15,049 bases of DNA from Rhodospirillaceae bacterium. Its GTDB lineage: Bacteria > Pseudomonadota > Alphaproteobacteria > UBA828. The position numbers were made by a program, and so were the translations under genes. The stretch is from the NCBI GenBank assembly GCA_028819955.1, contig JAPPKP010000240.1:1-15049 (forward strand), given 5' to 3'. How positions within the stretch are numbered: the first letter of the stretch is position 1; each line of letters opens with the position of its first letter. The notes under the pieces are model-generated. The model was not told where the DNA came from. It made no database searches and saw only the letters and a program-made list of their open reading frames with translations. Positions 7,797-15,049 of this stretch are shown here, piece after piece.

Positions 7797-7822
7797 CCCC
7801 ATGGGCCGGCGGCCCGCGTTAT
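7797..7822 (+). other. Intervening segment removed between tmRNA pieces
   Basis: The 26 bases between the encoded CCA and the GGGGGCG 5' end are expected to be excised from the precursor. CCCCAT (7797-7802) can pair with ATGGGG (7821-7826), and GGGCC (7803-7807) with GGCCC (7811-7815), so the segment folds back on itself and partly competes with the 5' acceptor strand. Confidence 0.75.
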
Positions 7823-8063
7823 GGGGGCGAACCAGGATCGACGTGCGTGGTAAAGGTGTGGTTTTCGCCCGGCATGGTACCGCCGTTATCGGGCCAACTC
7901 AGAGGTGCGAACGACAACGAAGTCGCACTCGCTGCCTAGCATCGCTAGGCAAGCGCGGCTTGGGGGGCGCCGGGCAACAGAAGCCCCCCGCTAATCCGAA
8001 TATCCCGATGGGGCCGTGACCGTGGCGAGGCATCCGGGCTAAGCTAACCGGCGTCGCCAAGCC
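7823..8063 (+). ncRNA. ssrA: tmRNA coding piece (5' half of the mature RNA, with tag frame)
   Basis: It begins with the acceptor strand GGGGGCG and the D-arm-like AACCAGGATCGACG. It includes the P2 5' strand (7858-7869), the tag frame, and a hairpin GCCTAGC-ATC-GCTAGGC (7934-7950) that contains the tag stop codon. A G-rich stem (7962-7968 with 7983-7989) follows. The 3' end is not defined by sequence and could lie anywhere from about 8030 to 8075. Confidence 0.82.
7907..7939 (+). other. tmRNA tag reading frame, encodes ANDNEVALAA
   Basis: Resume codon GCG at 7907 and then AAC GAC AAC GAA GTC GCA CTC GCT GCC TAG. With the alanine brought by tmRNA itself the tag is AANDNEVALAA. The AND(N) start fits SspB binding and the terminal LAA fits ClpX recognition, as established for E. 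coli and Caulobacter tags. At 11 residues it equals the E. coli tag in length and is shorter than the 14-residue Caulobacter one. Confidence 0.9.
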
Positions 8064-8125
8064 AGCGTGGTTTGGGGCAACGGACAACGGAAGACCCGGT
8101 TGAGCGGGCGGACACGGACGCGGCA

Positions 8126-8680
8126 ATGAGCAAGGATCTCATCGGCTACAACACGCTGGTCGAAGACGGTCTGCGCTCGGTGGTTCGAGAGGCACTCCGC
8201 CGTGTCGCGGAGGAGGGCTGGCCCGGCAGCCACCACGCCTACATCACCTTCAAGACCGCTGCGCCCGGCGTGGAAGTGCCGGATTTCCTGCACACACGCT
8301 ACCCGGACGAGCTGACGATCGTGCTTCAACACCAGTTCTGGGGCCTGGAAGTCGAGGACGACCGCTTCTCCGTGACGCTGAGCTTCAACAAGGTCGGCCA
8401 CCGCATCGTCGTGCCCTTCGCGGCGCTCACGAGCTACGCCGACCCGTCGGTCAAGTTCGGCCTGCAGTTCGGACAGGAGCAGAAGCCAACCAGGAAGGCT
8501 GGTGCGAAGCGGCGTCGGTCGCCGGCGGCAGATTCCGAAAAGGACGTGGCCGAGGCGAACGGCGAGAAGGTCATACCAGAGCCGGAGGATGAGCAGGCCG
8601 CGGCGGAGACGGCTGAAGACGTTTCGCCTGAGGAGAGCGGTGAAAAGGTCGTGGCACTCGACCGGTTCCGCAAGAAATAG
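8126..8680 (+). CDS. sspB: ClpXP adaptor SspB, alphaproteobacterial type
   Basis: SspB tethers ssrA-tagged proteins to ClpXP for degradation. The 184-residue protein has a folded domain of about 117 residues: an N-terminal helix (YNTLVEDGLRSVVREALRRV, 8-27), then HHAYITFKT (36-44), YPDELTIVLQHQFWGLEV (59-76) and FSVTLSFN (81-88), matching the tag-binding fold of the SspB-alpha family. A charged, Ala/Glu-rich linker (about 118-172) follows, and the C-terminal VVALDRFRKK (175-184) is the ClpX-docking motif. ATG 8126 is chosen because the conserved MSKDLIGY begins there; a TTG at 8072 would extend into the tmRNA region. The ribosome site (GGACG, 8116-8120) is weak. It sits directly downstream of ssrA on the same strand and abuts the convergent SDR gene with no spacing. 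Confidence 0.94.
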   Translation: MSKDLIGYNTLVEDGLRSVVREALRRVAEEGWPGSHHAYITFKTAAPGVEVPDFLHTRYPDELTIVLQHQFWGLEVEDDRFSVTLSFNKVGHRIVVPFAALTSYADPSVKFGLQFGQEQKPTRKAGAKRRRSPAADSEKDVAEANGEKVIPEPEDEQAAAETAEDVSPEESGEKVVALDRFRKK

Positions 8681-9454
8681 CTACTCCTCCCACTCCAGGT
8701 TGCCGCAGACCCCGATCAGCTGCCCGGTGATGTTGCGTGCCGAGTCCTGCGCCAGGAAGAACGCCGCGTCGGCGACCTCCTCGCAGCCGATCAGCGAGCG
8801 CGTGGAGATGAAGCTCACGTAGCGCTCGTGCGCCTCCTCGACCGTCTGCCCCCGCTCCTTCGCGAGGTGCGTGATCAGGCGCCGCCCGCGCGGATTGTCG
8901 ATGATGCCAGGCAGGATGGCGTTGCAGCGGATGCCGGCGGGGCCGAGCTCGCGCGCGAGATTCATGGTCATGCCGTCCACGGCGCACTTGGTGGCGATGT
9001 AGGAGGTCCTGAGCGGCATCCCGACGCGGGTGGACGCGCTCGAGATGTTGACGACCGAGCCCGAGCCCTGCGCCTTCATCACCGGCACGGCCCGCTTGAT
9101 GCACTGGAACATGCCGTTGAGGTTGACGTCGATCACCCGCTGCCACTCGTCGTCCCCGATCTCCTCCACCGGCGCGCGCGGGCCGCTGATGCCGGCGTTG
9201 TTCACAAGCACGTCGAGCCCGCCGAGGGCCGCGAGCCCCTCCTCGAACCAGCGCGCGACGGCTGCGGCCGAGCCCACGTCCGCGATGCTGCCGGACATGC
9301 CGGGGTTCGCGCCGAGCACGTCCTCGAGGCTCTCGTCGGTCACGCAGCAGATATGGACACGGGCGCCGGCGGCGTGGAAGCGCTCGGCCACGGCGCGGCC
9401 GATGCTGCGGCCGGCTCCGGTGACCATCACGGCCTGTGGGGTATCGCTCGCCAT
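8681..9454 (-). CDS. SDR family NAD(P)-dependent oxidoreductase
   Basis: A 257-residue classical short-chain dehydrogenase/reductase. The cofactor site is VTGAGRSIGR (11-20), with NNAG at 85-88, N111, S138/S139 in NISSAS, and the catalytic pair Y152-x3-K156. The proposed nucleotide strand end (around CCVTD 36-40) lacks the usual Arg of NADP enzymes, so NAD preference is possible but not settled. Three cysteines (36, 37 and others) and a terminal GNLEWEE instead of the usual D-G-G-x-x tail are distinctive. ATG 9454 has a good GAGGAG site about 7 bases upstream; an in-frame start at 9562 would add 36 residues of no family character. It is divergent from the decarboxylase gene, so the two may share control. 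The substrate cannot be told from sequence. Confidence 0.88.
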   Translation of the reverse strand: MASDTPQAVMVTGAGRSIGRAVAERFHAAGARVHICCVTDESLEDVLGANPGMSGSIADVGSAAAVARWFEEGLAALGGLDVLVNNAGISGPRAPVEEIGDDEWQRVIDVNLNGMFQCIKRAVPVMKAQGSGSVVNISSASTRVGMPLRTSYIATKCAVDGMTMNLARELGPAGIRCNAILPGIIDNPRGRRLITHLAKERGQTVEEAHERYVSFISTRSLIGCEEVADAAFFLAQDSARNITGQLIGVCGNLEWEE

Positions 9455-9488
9455 GGCAGGCTCCTCGGCTCCCTGGAATGACGGCGCG

Positions 9489-9517
9489 AGGATAGGGCGG
9501 CGGCCGGTACGCGCCAA
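9489..9517 (-). promoter_or_regulatory. Candidate promoter for the SDR gene
   Basis: On the - strand TTGGCG (9512-9517) and TATCCT (9489-9494) are separated by exactly 17 bp, a fair sigma-70 type match. The predicted transcript would have a leader of about 30 nt before ATG 9454. Unproven but well placed. Confidence 0.4.
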
Positions 9518-9554
9518 ATCCTCCGCGCTGTCGCACGGTTCACTCAGACGTGAC

Positions 9555-9596
9555 CCCGGCACGCGCTCTTGCGCCGGGAATTGGCCATCATATGTT
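9555..9596 (+). promoter_or_regulatory. Candidate promoter with overlapping dyad upstream of the decarboxylase gene
   Basis: CTTGCG (9568-9573) and TATGTT (9591-9596) are spaced by 17 bp. An inverted repeat, CCCGGC (9555-9560) with GCCGGG (9573-9578), brackets the -35 element and could be an operator. The leader to ATG 9652 would be about 50 nt. Both elements are matches by eye only. Confidence 0.35.
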
Positions 9597-9651
9597 CAGT
9601 ATCGTCTCATGATTGCGCCTGACACACTTCGGCCAACGCGAAGGTCTTTCC

Positions 9652-11124
9652 ATGAACAACGCTAGGCACATGACGCCCGACGAGTTCCGCCGGTGCGGAT
9701 CCGCGCTCGTCGAACGTATCGCCCGCTACATGGAGGAGGTGGAGCGGTATCCCGTGCTCTCCCGCGCGGAGCCGGGATCGGTCCGCGCCCGCCTGCCGCA
9801 CGCCGCGCCGGAGCAGGGCGAGCCCTTCGCCGACGTGCTGCGCGACATCGACGAGATCGTGCTCCCCGGCCTCACCCATTGGCAGTCGCCCAACTTCTAC
9901 GCCTACTTCCCGGCCAACGCCTCCGGCCCCTCGATCCTCGGCGATCTGCTCGCGTCCGGTCTCGGGGTGCAGGGCATGATCTGGGCGACGAGCCCGGCGT
10001 GTACCGAGCTCGAGACCCACGTGCTCGACTGGCTGGTCGACCTGCTCGGGCTGCCGGAGGGCTACCGATCGAGCACGGCCGGCGGCGGCGTGATCCAGGA
10101 CAGCGCGTCGAGCAGCACGCTCACCGCGCTCATTGCCGCGCGCGAGCGCGCAAGCGCCGGGGCGGTCAACGAGCATGGGGTCGGCCGAGGACCGGGGGGC
10201 GCGAAGGGGCCACGGCTCACGGTCTACACCTCCCGCCACGCTCACTCCTCGATCGAGAAGGGGGTGAAGATCGCGGGCCTCGGGCGCGACAGCCTGCGGC
10301 TCATCGAGACCGACGAGCGCCATGCAATGCGGGTCGATGCGCTGGAGGCCGCGATCGCCGCGGACCGCGCGGCCGGCGCCGTGCCCGCCATGGTGTGCGC
10401 AACCGTGGGCACCACCTCCTCCGGCGCCGTGGACCCGCTCAGCGCCATCGGCGCGCTCTGCCGGCGCGAGGGCGTCTGGCTCCACGTCGATGCCGCGCAC
10501 GCCGGCAGCGCCACAATCTGCCCGGAGCATCGGGGCCTCATCGACGGGCTGGAGCACGCCGACAGCTATACCTTCAACCCGCACAAGTGGCTGCTTACCA
10601 ACTTCGATTGCAGCTGCTTCTGGGTCGCGGACCGCGCCGCGTTGATCGAGGCGCTGAGCGTGCTCCCTGAATACCTGCGCAACCGCGCGACCGAGTCGGG
10701 CGCGGTGATCGACTATCGGGACTGGCACATCCCGCTCGGCCGCCGCTTCCGCGCGCTCAAGCTCTGGTTCGTGATCCGCCATTACGGCGCGGAGGGATTG
10801 CGCGCCCACGTGCGGCACTGCGTCGCGCTGGCCGACCGGTTCGCCGCGCTGGCGGAGGAAGCTGCGGACTTCGAGCTGGCCGCGCCGGTCTCGGTCGGGC
10901 TGGTGTGCTTTCGCCACCGCGCAAGCAATGCGTTCAACGAGACGCTGATGAACCGGCTCAACGAATCGGGCGCGCTCTACCTCACCCACACCCGGCTCGA
11001 CGACCGGCTCGTGCTGCGCCTTGCGGTGGGCTCGCCCGCGACTCGTCAAGAGCACATCGAGAGAGCCTGGGCTCGCATCGTCGAGACGGCGGGCGCGCTC
11101 TCCGCCGAACGGGTCCCCGACTGA
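9652..11124 (+). CDS. PLP-dependent aromatic-L-amino-acid decarboxylase family protein (group II)
   Basis: 490 residues, closely patterned on animal and plant aromatic amino acid decarboxylases. Visible marks are PNFYAYFPANASGPSILGDLL (80-100, in parts), the PLP-stacking H198 in HAHSS, D280 in HVDAAHAG, and the PLP lysine K312 in FNPHKWLLTNFDCS. In the mobile loop, Y341 in PEYLRNR aligns residue for residue (29 after the lysine) with Tyr332 of human DOPA decarboxylase, whose loss turns relatives into aldehyde synthases. True decarboxylation is therefore expected. IDYRDWHIPLGRRFRALKLWFV (353-374, in parts) and GLVCFRHR (416-423) are also typical. The probable substrate is an aromatic amino acid such as Trp, Tyr, Phe or DOPA, not resolved further. 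ATG 9652 follows AAGG at good spacing; an in-frame start at 9613 is less likely. Downstream is fumC after 70 bp. Confidence 0.9.
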   Translation: MNNARHMTPDEFRRCGSALVERIARYMEEVERYPVLSRAEPGSVRARLPHAAPEQGEPFADVLRDIDEIVLPGLTHWQSPNFYAYFPANASGPSILGDLLASGLGVQGMIWATSPACTELETHVLDWLVDLLGLPEGYRSSTAGGGVIQDSASSSTLTALIAARERASAGAVNEHGVGRGPGGAKGPRLTVYTSRHAHSSIEKGVKIAGLGRDSLRLIETDERHAMRVDALEAAIAADRAAGAVPAMVCATVGTTSSGAVDPLSAIGALCRREGVWLHVDAAHAGSATICPEHRGLIDGLEHADSYTFNPHKWLLTNFDCSCFWVADRAALIEALSVLPEYLRNRATESGAVIDYRDWHIPLGRRFRALKLWFVIRHYGAEGLRAHVRHCVALADRFAALAEEAADFELAAPVSVGLVCFRHRASNAFNETLMNRLNESGALYLTHTRLDDRLVLRLAVGSPATRQEHIERAWARIVETAGALSAERVPD

Positions 11125-11194
11125 ACAATACGAAGGCGCGCGCCGTAGACCGCCGGCATGCTAAAGGAAGCCCGCAACCGGAAAGGGCACGGCC

Positions 11195-12589
<1,395 letters not shown>

Positions 12590-12601
<12 letters not shown>

Positions 12602-12621
12602 AGCGGGTCACGCCGCGTCGG
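12590..12621. terminator. Hairpin between convergent fumC and crotonase-family genes
   Basis: CCGACGC (12590-12596) is a perfect inverted match to GCGTCGG (12615-12621), with an 18-nt loop. It spans the fumC stop and ends two bases before the opposing stop codon. There is no T-run on either side, so a bidirectional terminator role is only suggested by position. Confidence 0.35.
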
Positions 12622-12622
12622 T

Positions 12623-13420
<798 letters not shown>

Positions 13421-13446
13421 GGGTTGGTTCTTCGGCTCCTGCGCCG

Positions 13447-14202
13447 TTACCAGGCGGCCCAGCCGTTGTCCACCAGCAGGTCCGCGCCGTGGACCGAATC
13501 GGAGTCGGACGAGGCGAGGAAGACGGCGGCGCCGGTGAGCTGCTCCGGGTCCATGTGGCCGATGCCGGCGGGCGTCAGCTCCGCCTGGCGCGCGTCGTAG
13601 TCCGCATCCGCGCGGAACGCGGCGTTCATGTCGGTCTTGATGTTGCCGGGCGAGAGCGCGTTCACGTTGATGCCGTCGCCCGCAAGCTCCAGGCAGAGCG
13701 CCCTGGTCATGTTGGTGAGGCCGCCCTTCGTCGCGCAGTAGGCGCTGGAGTTCGGGAAGCCGCCGCAGCCCGCGATGGAGGAGATGTTGATGATCTTGCC
13801 GGCGCCCTTGGCCTTCATGGTGGGCACCACCGCCTTGGTCATGAAGAACGCGCCCTTGAGGTTGAGGGCATGCTGGGCATCCCAGTTCTCCTCCGTGACC
13901 TCCTCGATCGGCTTGGGCGTGAAGATACCGGCGTTGTTGACCAGGATGTCCACCGTGCCGAAGACGTCGATCGCCTCTCGCGCCAGGCGCTCGCAATCGG
14001 CGACCACGCCGACGTCGGCCATGAACGCCCGGGCCTTGCCGCCGGCGGCCTCGACCTCTGCCGCCACCGCCTCGGCGCGCTCGCGTCTGGTGTTGCCGAC
14101 CACGGCGACGGTGGCGCCTTCCTGCCCGTAGCGGCGCGCGATGCAGGCGCCGATTCCGCGCGACGAGCCGGTGACGATCGCGACCTTGCCTTCGAGCTTC
14201 AT
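13447..14202 (-). CDS. SDR family oxidoreductase, 3-oxoacyl-ACP reductase-like
   Basis: A 251-residue classical SDR. VTGSSRGIGA (10-19) is the cofactor site; NTRRERAE (37-44), with arginines at the end of the second strand, suggests NADP preference. NNAG is at 89-92, N114, S141/S142 in NISS, and Y155-x3-K159 form the catalytic set. PGNIKTDM (185-192) and the end VDNGWAAW, a variant of the usual VDGG tail, are family-like. It resembles FabG-type reductases, but many paralogues with that pattern act in catabolism. ATG 14202 has an excellent ribosome site (GGGAGGGA, about 5 bases upstream), so the in-frame start at 14226 is not preferred. It is the second gene of a likely three-gene - strand unit: CoxE-like, SDR, crotonase family. 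Confidence 0.9.
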   Translation of the reverse strand: MKLEGKVAIVTGSSRGIGACIARRYGQEGATVAVVGNTRRERAEAVAAEVEAAGGKARAFMADVGVVADCERLAREAIDVFGTVDILVNNAGIFTPKPIEEVTEENWDAQHALNLKGAFFMTKAVVPTMKAKGAGKIINISSIAGCGGFPNSSAYCATKGGLTNMTRALCLELAGDGINVNALSPGNIKTDMNAAFRADADYDARQAELTPAGIGHMDPEQLTGAAVFLASSDSDSVHGADLLVDNGWAAW

Positions 14203-14230
14203 TGTGTCCCTCCCCGCATCCGGCACCGAT

Positions 14231-14243
14231 CTTAGCCGCTAAG
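14231..14243. promoter_or_regulatory. Perfect palindrome upstream of the SDR gene, possible operator
   Basis: CTTAGC-C-GCTAAG is a perfect 6-bp inverted repeat around one base, 29 bp upstream of the SDR start in the 70-bp gap after the CoxE-like gene. Symmetry and position suit a dimeric repressor, but no regulator gene is seen in the window and chance cannot be excluded. Confidence 0.35.
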
Positions 14244-14247
14244 TCCT

Positions 14248-14265
14248 GCCGGGGCATGGCCCGGC
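14248..14265 (-). terminator. Short GC hairpin after the CoxE-like gene
   Basis: GCCGGG (14248-14253) pairs with CCCGGC (14260-14265) around a 6-nt loop, 8 bp downstream of the CoxE-like stop. No T-run follows on the - strand. It could weaken transcription into the SDR gene or protect the upstream message. Confidence 0.3.
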
Positions 14266-14272
14266 TCCCGCT

Positions 14273-15049
14273 TCAAGCCCAGGCGGTGGCTGGCTCGGCG
14301 TGCACGGGTTCGCTGAGCGCGGCGGCGATGTCCATGAGGCTCGCGATGTTGTGGACCGGCCGGAACTCGTCGATGTGCGGCAGGATCGTGCGCACGCCGC
14401 CGGCCTCGGGCTTGAAGCCCTCGTAGCGGAGCAGCGGGTTGAGCCAGATCAGGCGGCGGCAGGACTTGTGCAGCCGTTCCACCTCGGCCTGCAGGATGCC
14501 GAGGTCGTCGCGGTCGAGCCCGTCGGTGATCAGCAGCACCAGCGCGCCCTGGGCCAGCACGCGCCGGGACCAGAAATGGTTGAAGTCCTTGAGGCAGGGG
14601 CCGATGCGCGTGCCGCCGGACCAGTCGCGCACGGCGCGGCTCGAGCGGCCGACGGCCACGTCCACGTCGCGGTGCCGGAGGTGGCGCGTGATGTTGGTGA
14701 GCCGGGTGCCGAAGAGGAAGCTGTGCACCCGGTCGCGGTCGTTGGTCACGGCGTGGACGAAGTGAAGGAACATGCGCGAATAGCGGCTCATGGAGCCCGA
14801 CACGTCGCAGAGCACCACCAGCGCCGGCAGCCGCTCGGCGCGGGAGCGGCGCTTGAGCGGCATCATGTCGCCGCTGGAGCGCAGGCTCGCCCGGAGGGTG
14901 GCGCGCATGTCGATGCGCCGGCCCAGCGGATCGGGCCGGAAGCGCCGCGTCGGCACCGGCTTGATCGGCAGCCGGAGCGCTGCGATCGCCCGCTTGGCCT
15001 CGGCCAGCTCGTCCGCCGACATGTCCTCGAAGTCCATCTCCTGCAGCAC
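14273..15049 (-). CDS. CoxE-like VWA domain protein, N-terminus beyond the window
   Basis: 258 residues are visible and the frame is open at the window edge, so the N-terminal part is missing. CoxE proteins are usually near 390 residues, suggesting about 130 are lost. The von Willebrand A metal site is complete: D82-V-S84-G-S86, T147 in DWSGGTRIG and D176 in LITDGLDR. Family-specific stretches are DFEDMSADELAEAK (6-19), IDMRATLRASLRSSG (46-60), FLFGTRLTNITRHLR (111-125), and RLIWLNPLLRYEGFKPEAGG (199-218). In Oligotropha, CoxE works with the AAA+ protein CoxD in maturing the molybdenum-copper centre of CO dehydrogenase; many relatives serve other molybdenum hydroxylases. A CoxD-like gene is expected just beyond the edge. 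The substrate enzyme cannot be named from this window. Confidence 0.88.
   Translation of the reverse strand: MLQEMDFEDMSADELAEAKRAIAALRLPIKPVPTRRFRPDPLGRRIDMRATLRASLRSSGDMMPLKRRSRAERLPALVVLCDVSGSMSRYSRMFLHFVHAVTNDRDRVHSFLFGTRLTNITRHLRHRDVDVAVGRSSRAVRDWSGGTRIGPCLKDFNHFWSRRVLAQGALVLLITDGLDRDDLGILQAEVERLHKSCRRLIWLNPLLRYEGFKPEAGGVRTILPHIDEFRPVHNIASLMDIAAALSEPVHAEPATAWA

Larger units (their letters stand above)
7711..8063 (+). ncRNA. ssrA: tmRNA gene, circularly permuted two-piece form
   Basis: tmRNA rescues stalled ribosomes and adds a degradation tag to the unfinished protein. The gene is permuted as in alphaproteobacteria: the 3' acceptor piece comes first and the 5' coding piece second. Evidence: CGCCTCC-A-CCA at 7786-7796 pairs with GGGGGCG at 7823-7829 to make the 7-bp acceptor stem (one G-U). 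A T-arm CCGGG-loop-CCCGG precedes it at 7769-7785. GGGGGCGAACCAGGATCGAC is the usual start of the coding piece. Helix P2 is visible between 7734-7745 and 7858-7869 (10 of 12 positions pair). An open tag frame lies at 7907-7939, and a 7-bp GC stem (7962-7968 with 7983-7989) fits a downstream pseudoknot. The outer ends are approximate: the 5' end is set from the promoter and the 3' end from a GGCGA/TCGCC pairing (8024-8028 with 8054-8058). Confidence 0.93.

Noticed and set aside
7731..8019. Short protein frames across the thyX-sspB gap
   Set aside because: The region folds and pairs as a permuted tmRNA, which explains it fully; no frame has a ribosome site or homology.
9607..11055. A 482-codon open frame on the - strand opposite the decarboxylase gene
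   Set aside because: It has no recognisable domain and a composition typical of antisense GC-rich frames; the + strand gene carries all PLP-enzyme motifs.
13421..14257. A long upstream extension of the crotonase-family frame through the SDR gene
   Set aside because: The extension is a shifted reading of the SDR gene with no family character; crotonase homology begins at the ATG at 13420.

Overview
The window looks like a GC-rich alphaproteobacterial chromosome, possibly from the Rhodospirillales or a related free-living order. The best taxonomic evidence is a circularly permuted, two-piece tmRNA gene next to an SspB adaptor of the alphaproteobacterial type. The uvrC-pgsA-moaD-moaE order and the overall gene style agree with this. 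The genome is compact: many stops and starts overlap, and intergenic gaps are mostly under 200 bp.

Positions 1-101 hold the tail of what looks like a branched-chain amino acid ABC transporter binding protein, followed by a hairpin. From 230 to 5299 runs a tight six-gene run on the + strand: uvrC (excision repair), pgsA (phosphatidylglycerophosphate synthase), then mobB, moeA, moaD and moaE for molybdenum cofactor (Moco). Every junction abuts or overlaps. After a 37-bp gap comes a membrane protein of the O-antigen ligase family, which converges on thyX (flavin-dependent thymidylate synthase).

At 7598-8125, between thyX and sspB, lies ssrA in permuted form. The acceptor piece ends in CCA at 7796, a 26-nt intervening segment follows, and the coding piece starts at 7823 with an encoded tag ANDNEVALAA. 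sspB, the ClpXP adaptor for that kind of tag, follows on the same strand. Tag and adaptor are therefore neighbours in the trans-translation and proteolysis pathway.

The last half is metabolic. An SDR oxidoreductase (-) is divergent from a PLP-dependent aromatic-L-amino-acid decarboxylase-like gene (+), followed by class II fumarase fumC (+). Three - strand genes form a probable operon: a CoxE-like VWA protein (cut by the window edge), a second SDR, and an enoyl-CoA hydratase/isomerase family protein with an altered active-site position. CoxE-like proteins mature molybdenum hydroxylases in characterised cases, which may link this end functionally to the Moco genes, but the two are about 10 kb apart and the link is an inference.

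No CRISPR array, insertion sequence, prophage or clearly new defence system is visible. The points most worth a second look are a MoaD that continues three residues past its diglycine, the short tmRNA tag beside its adaptor, and the crotonase-family active-site change.
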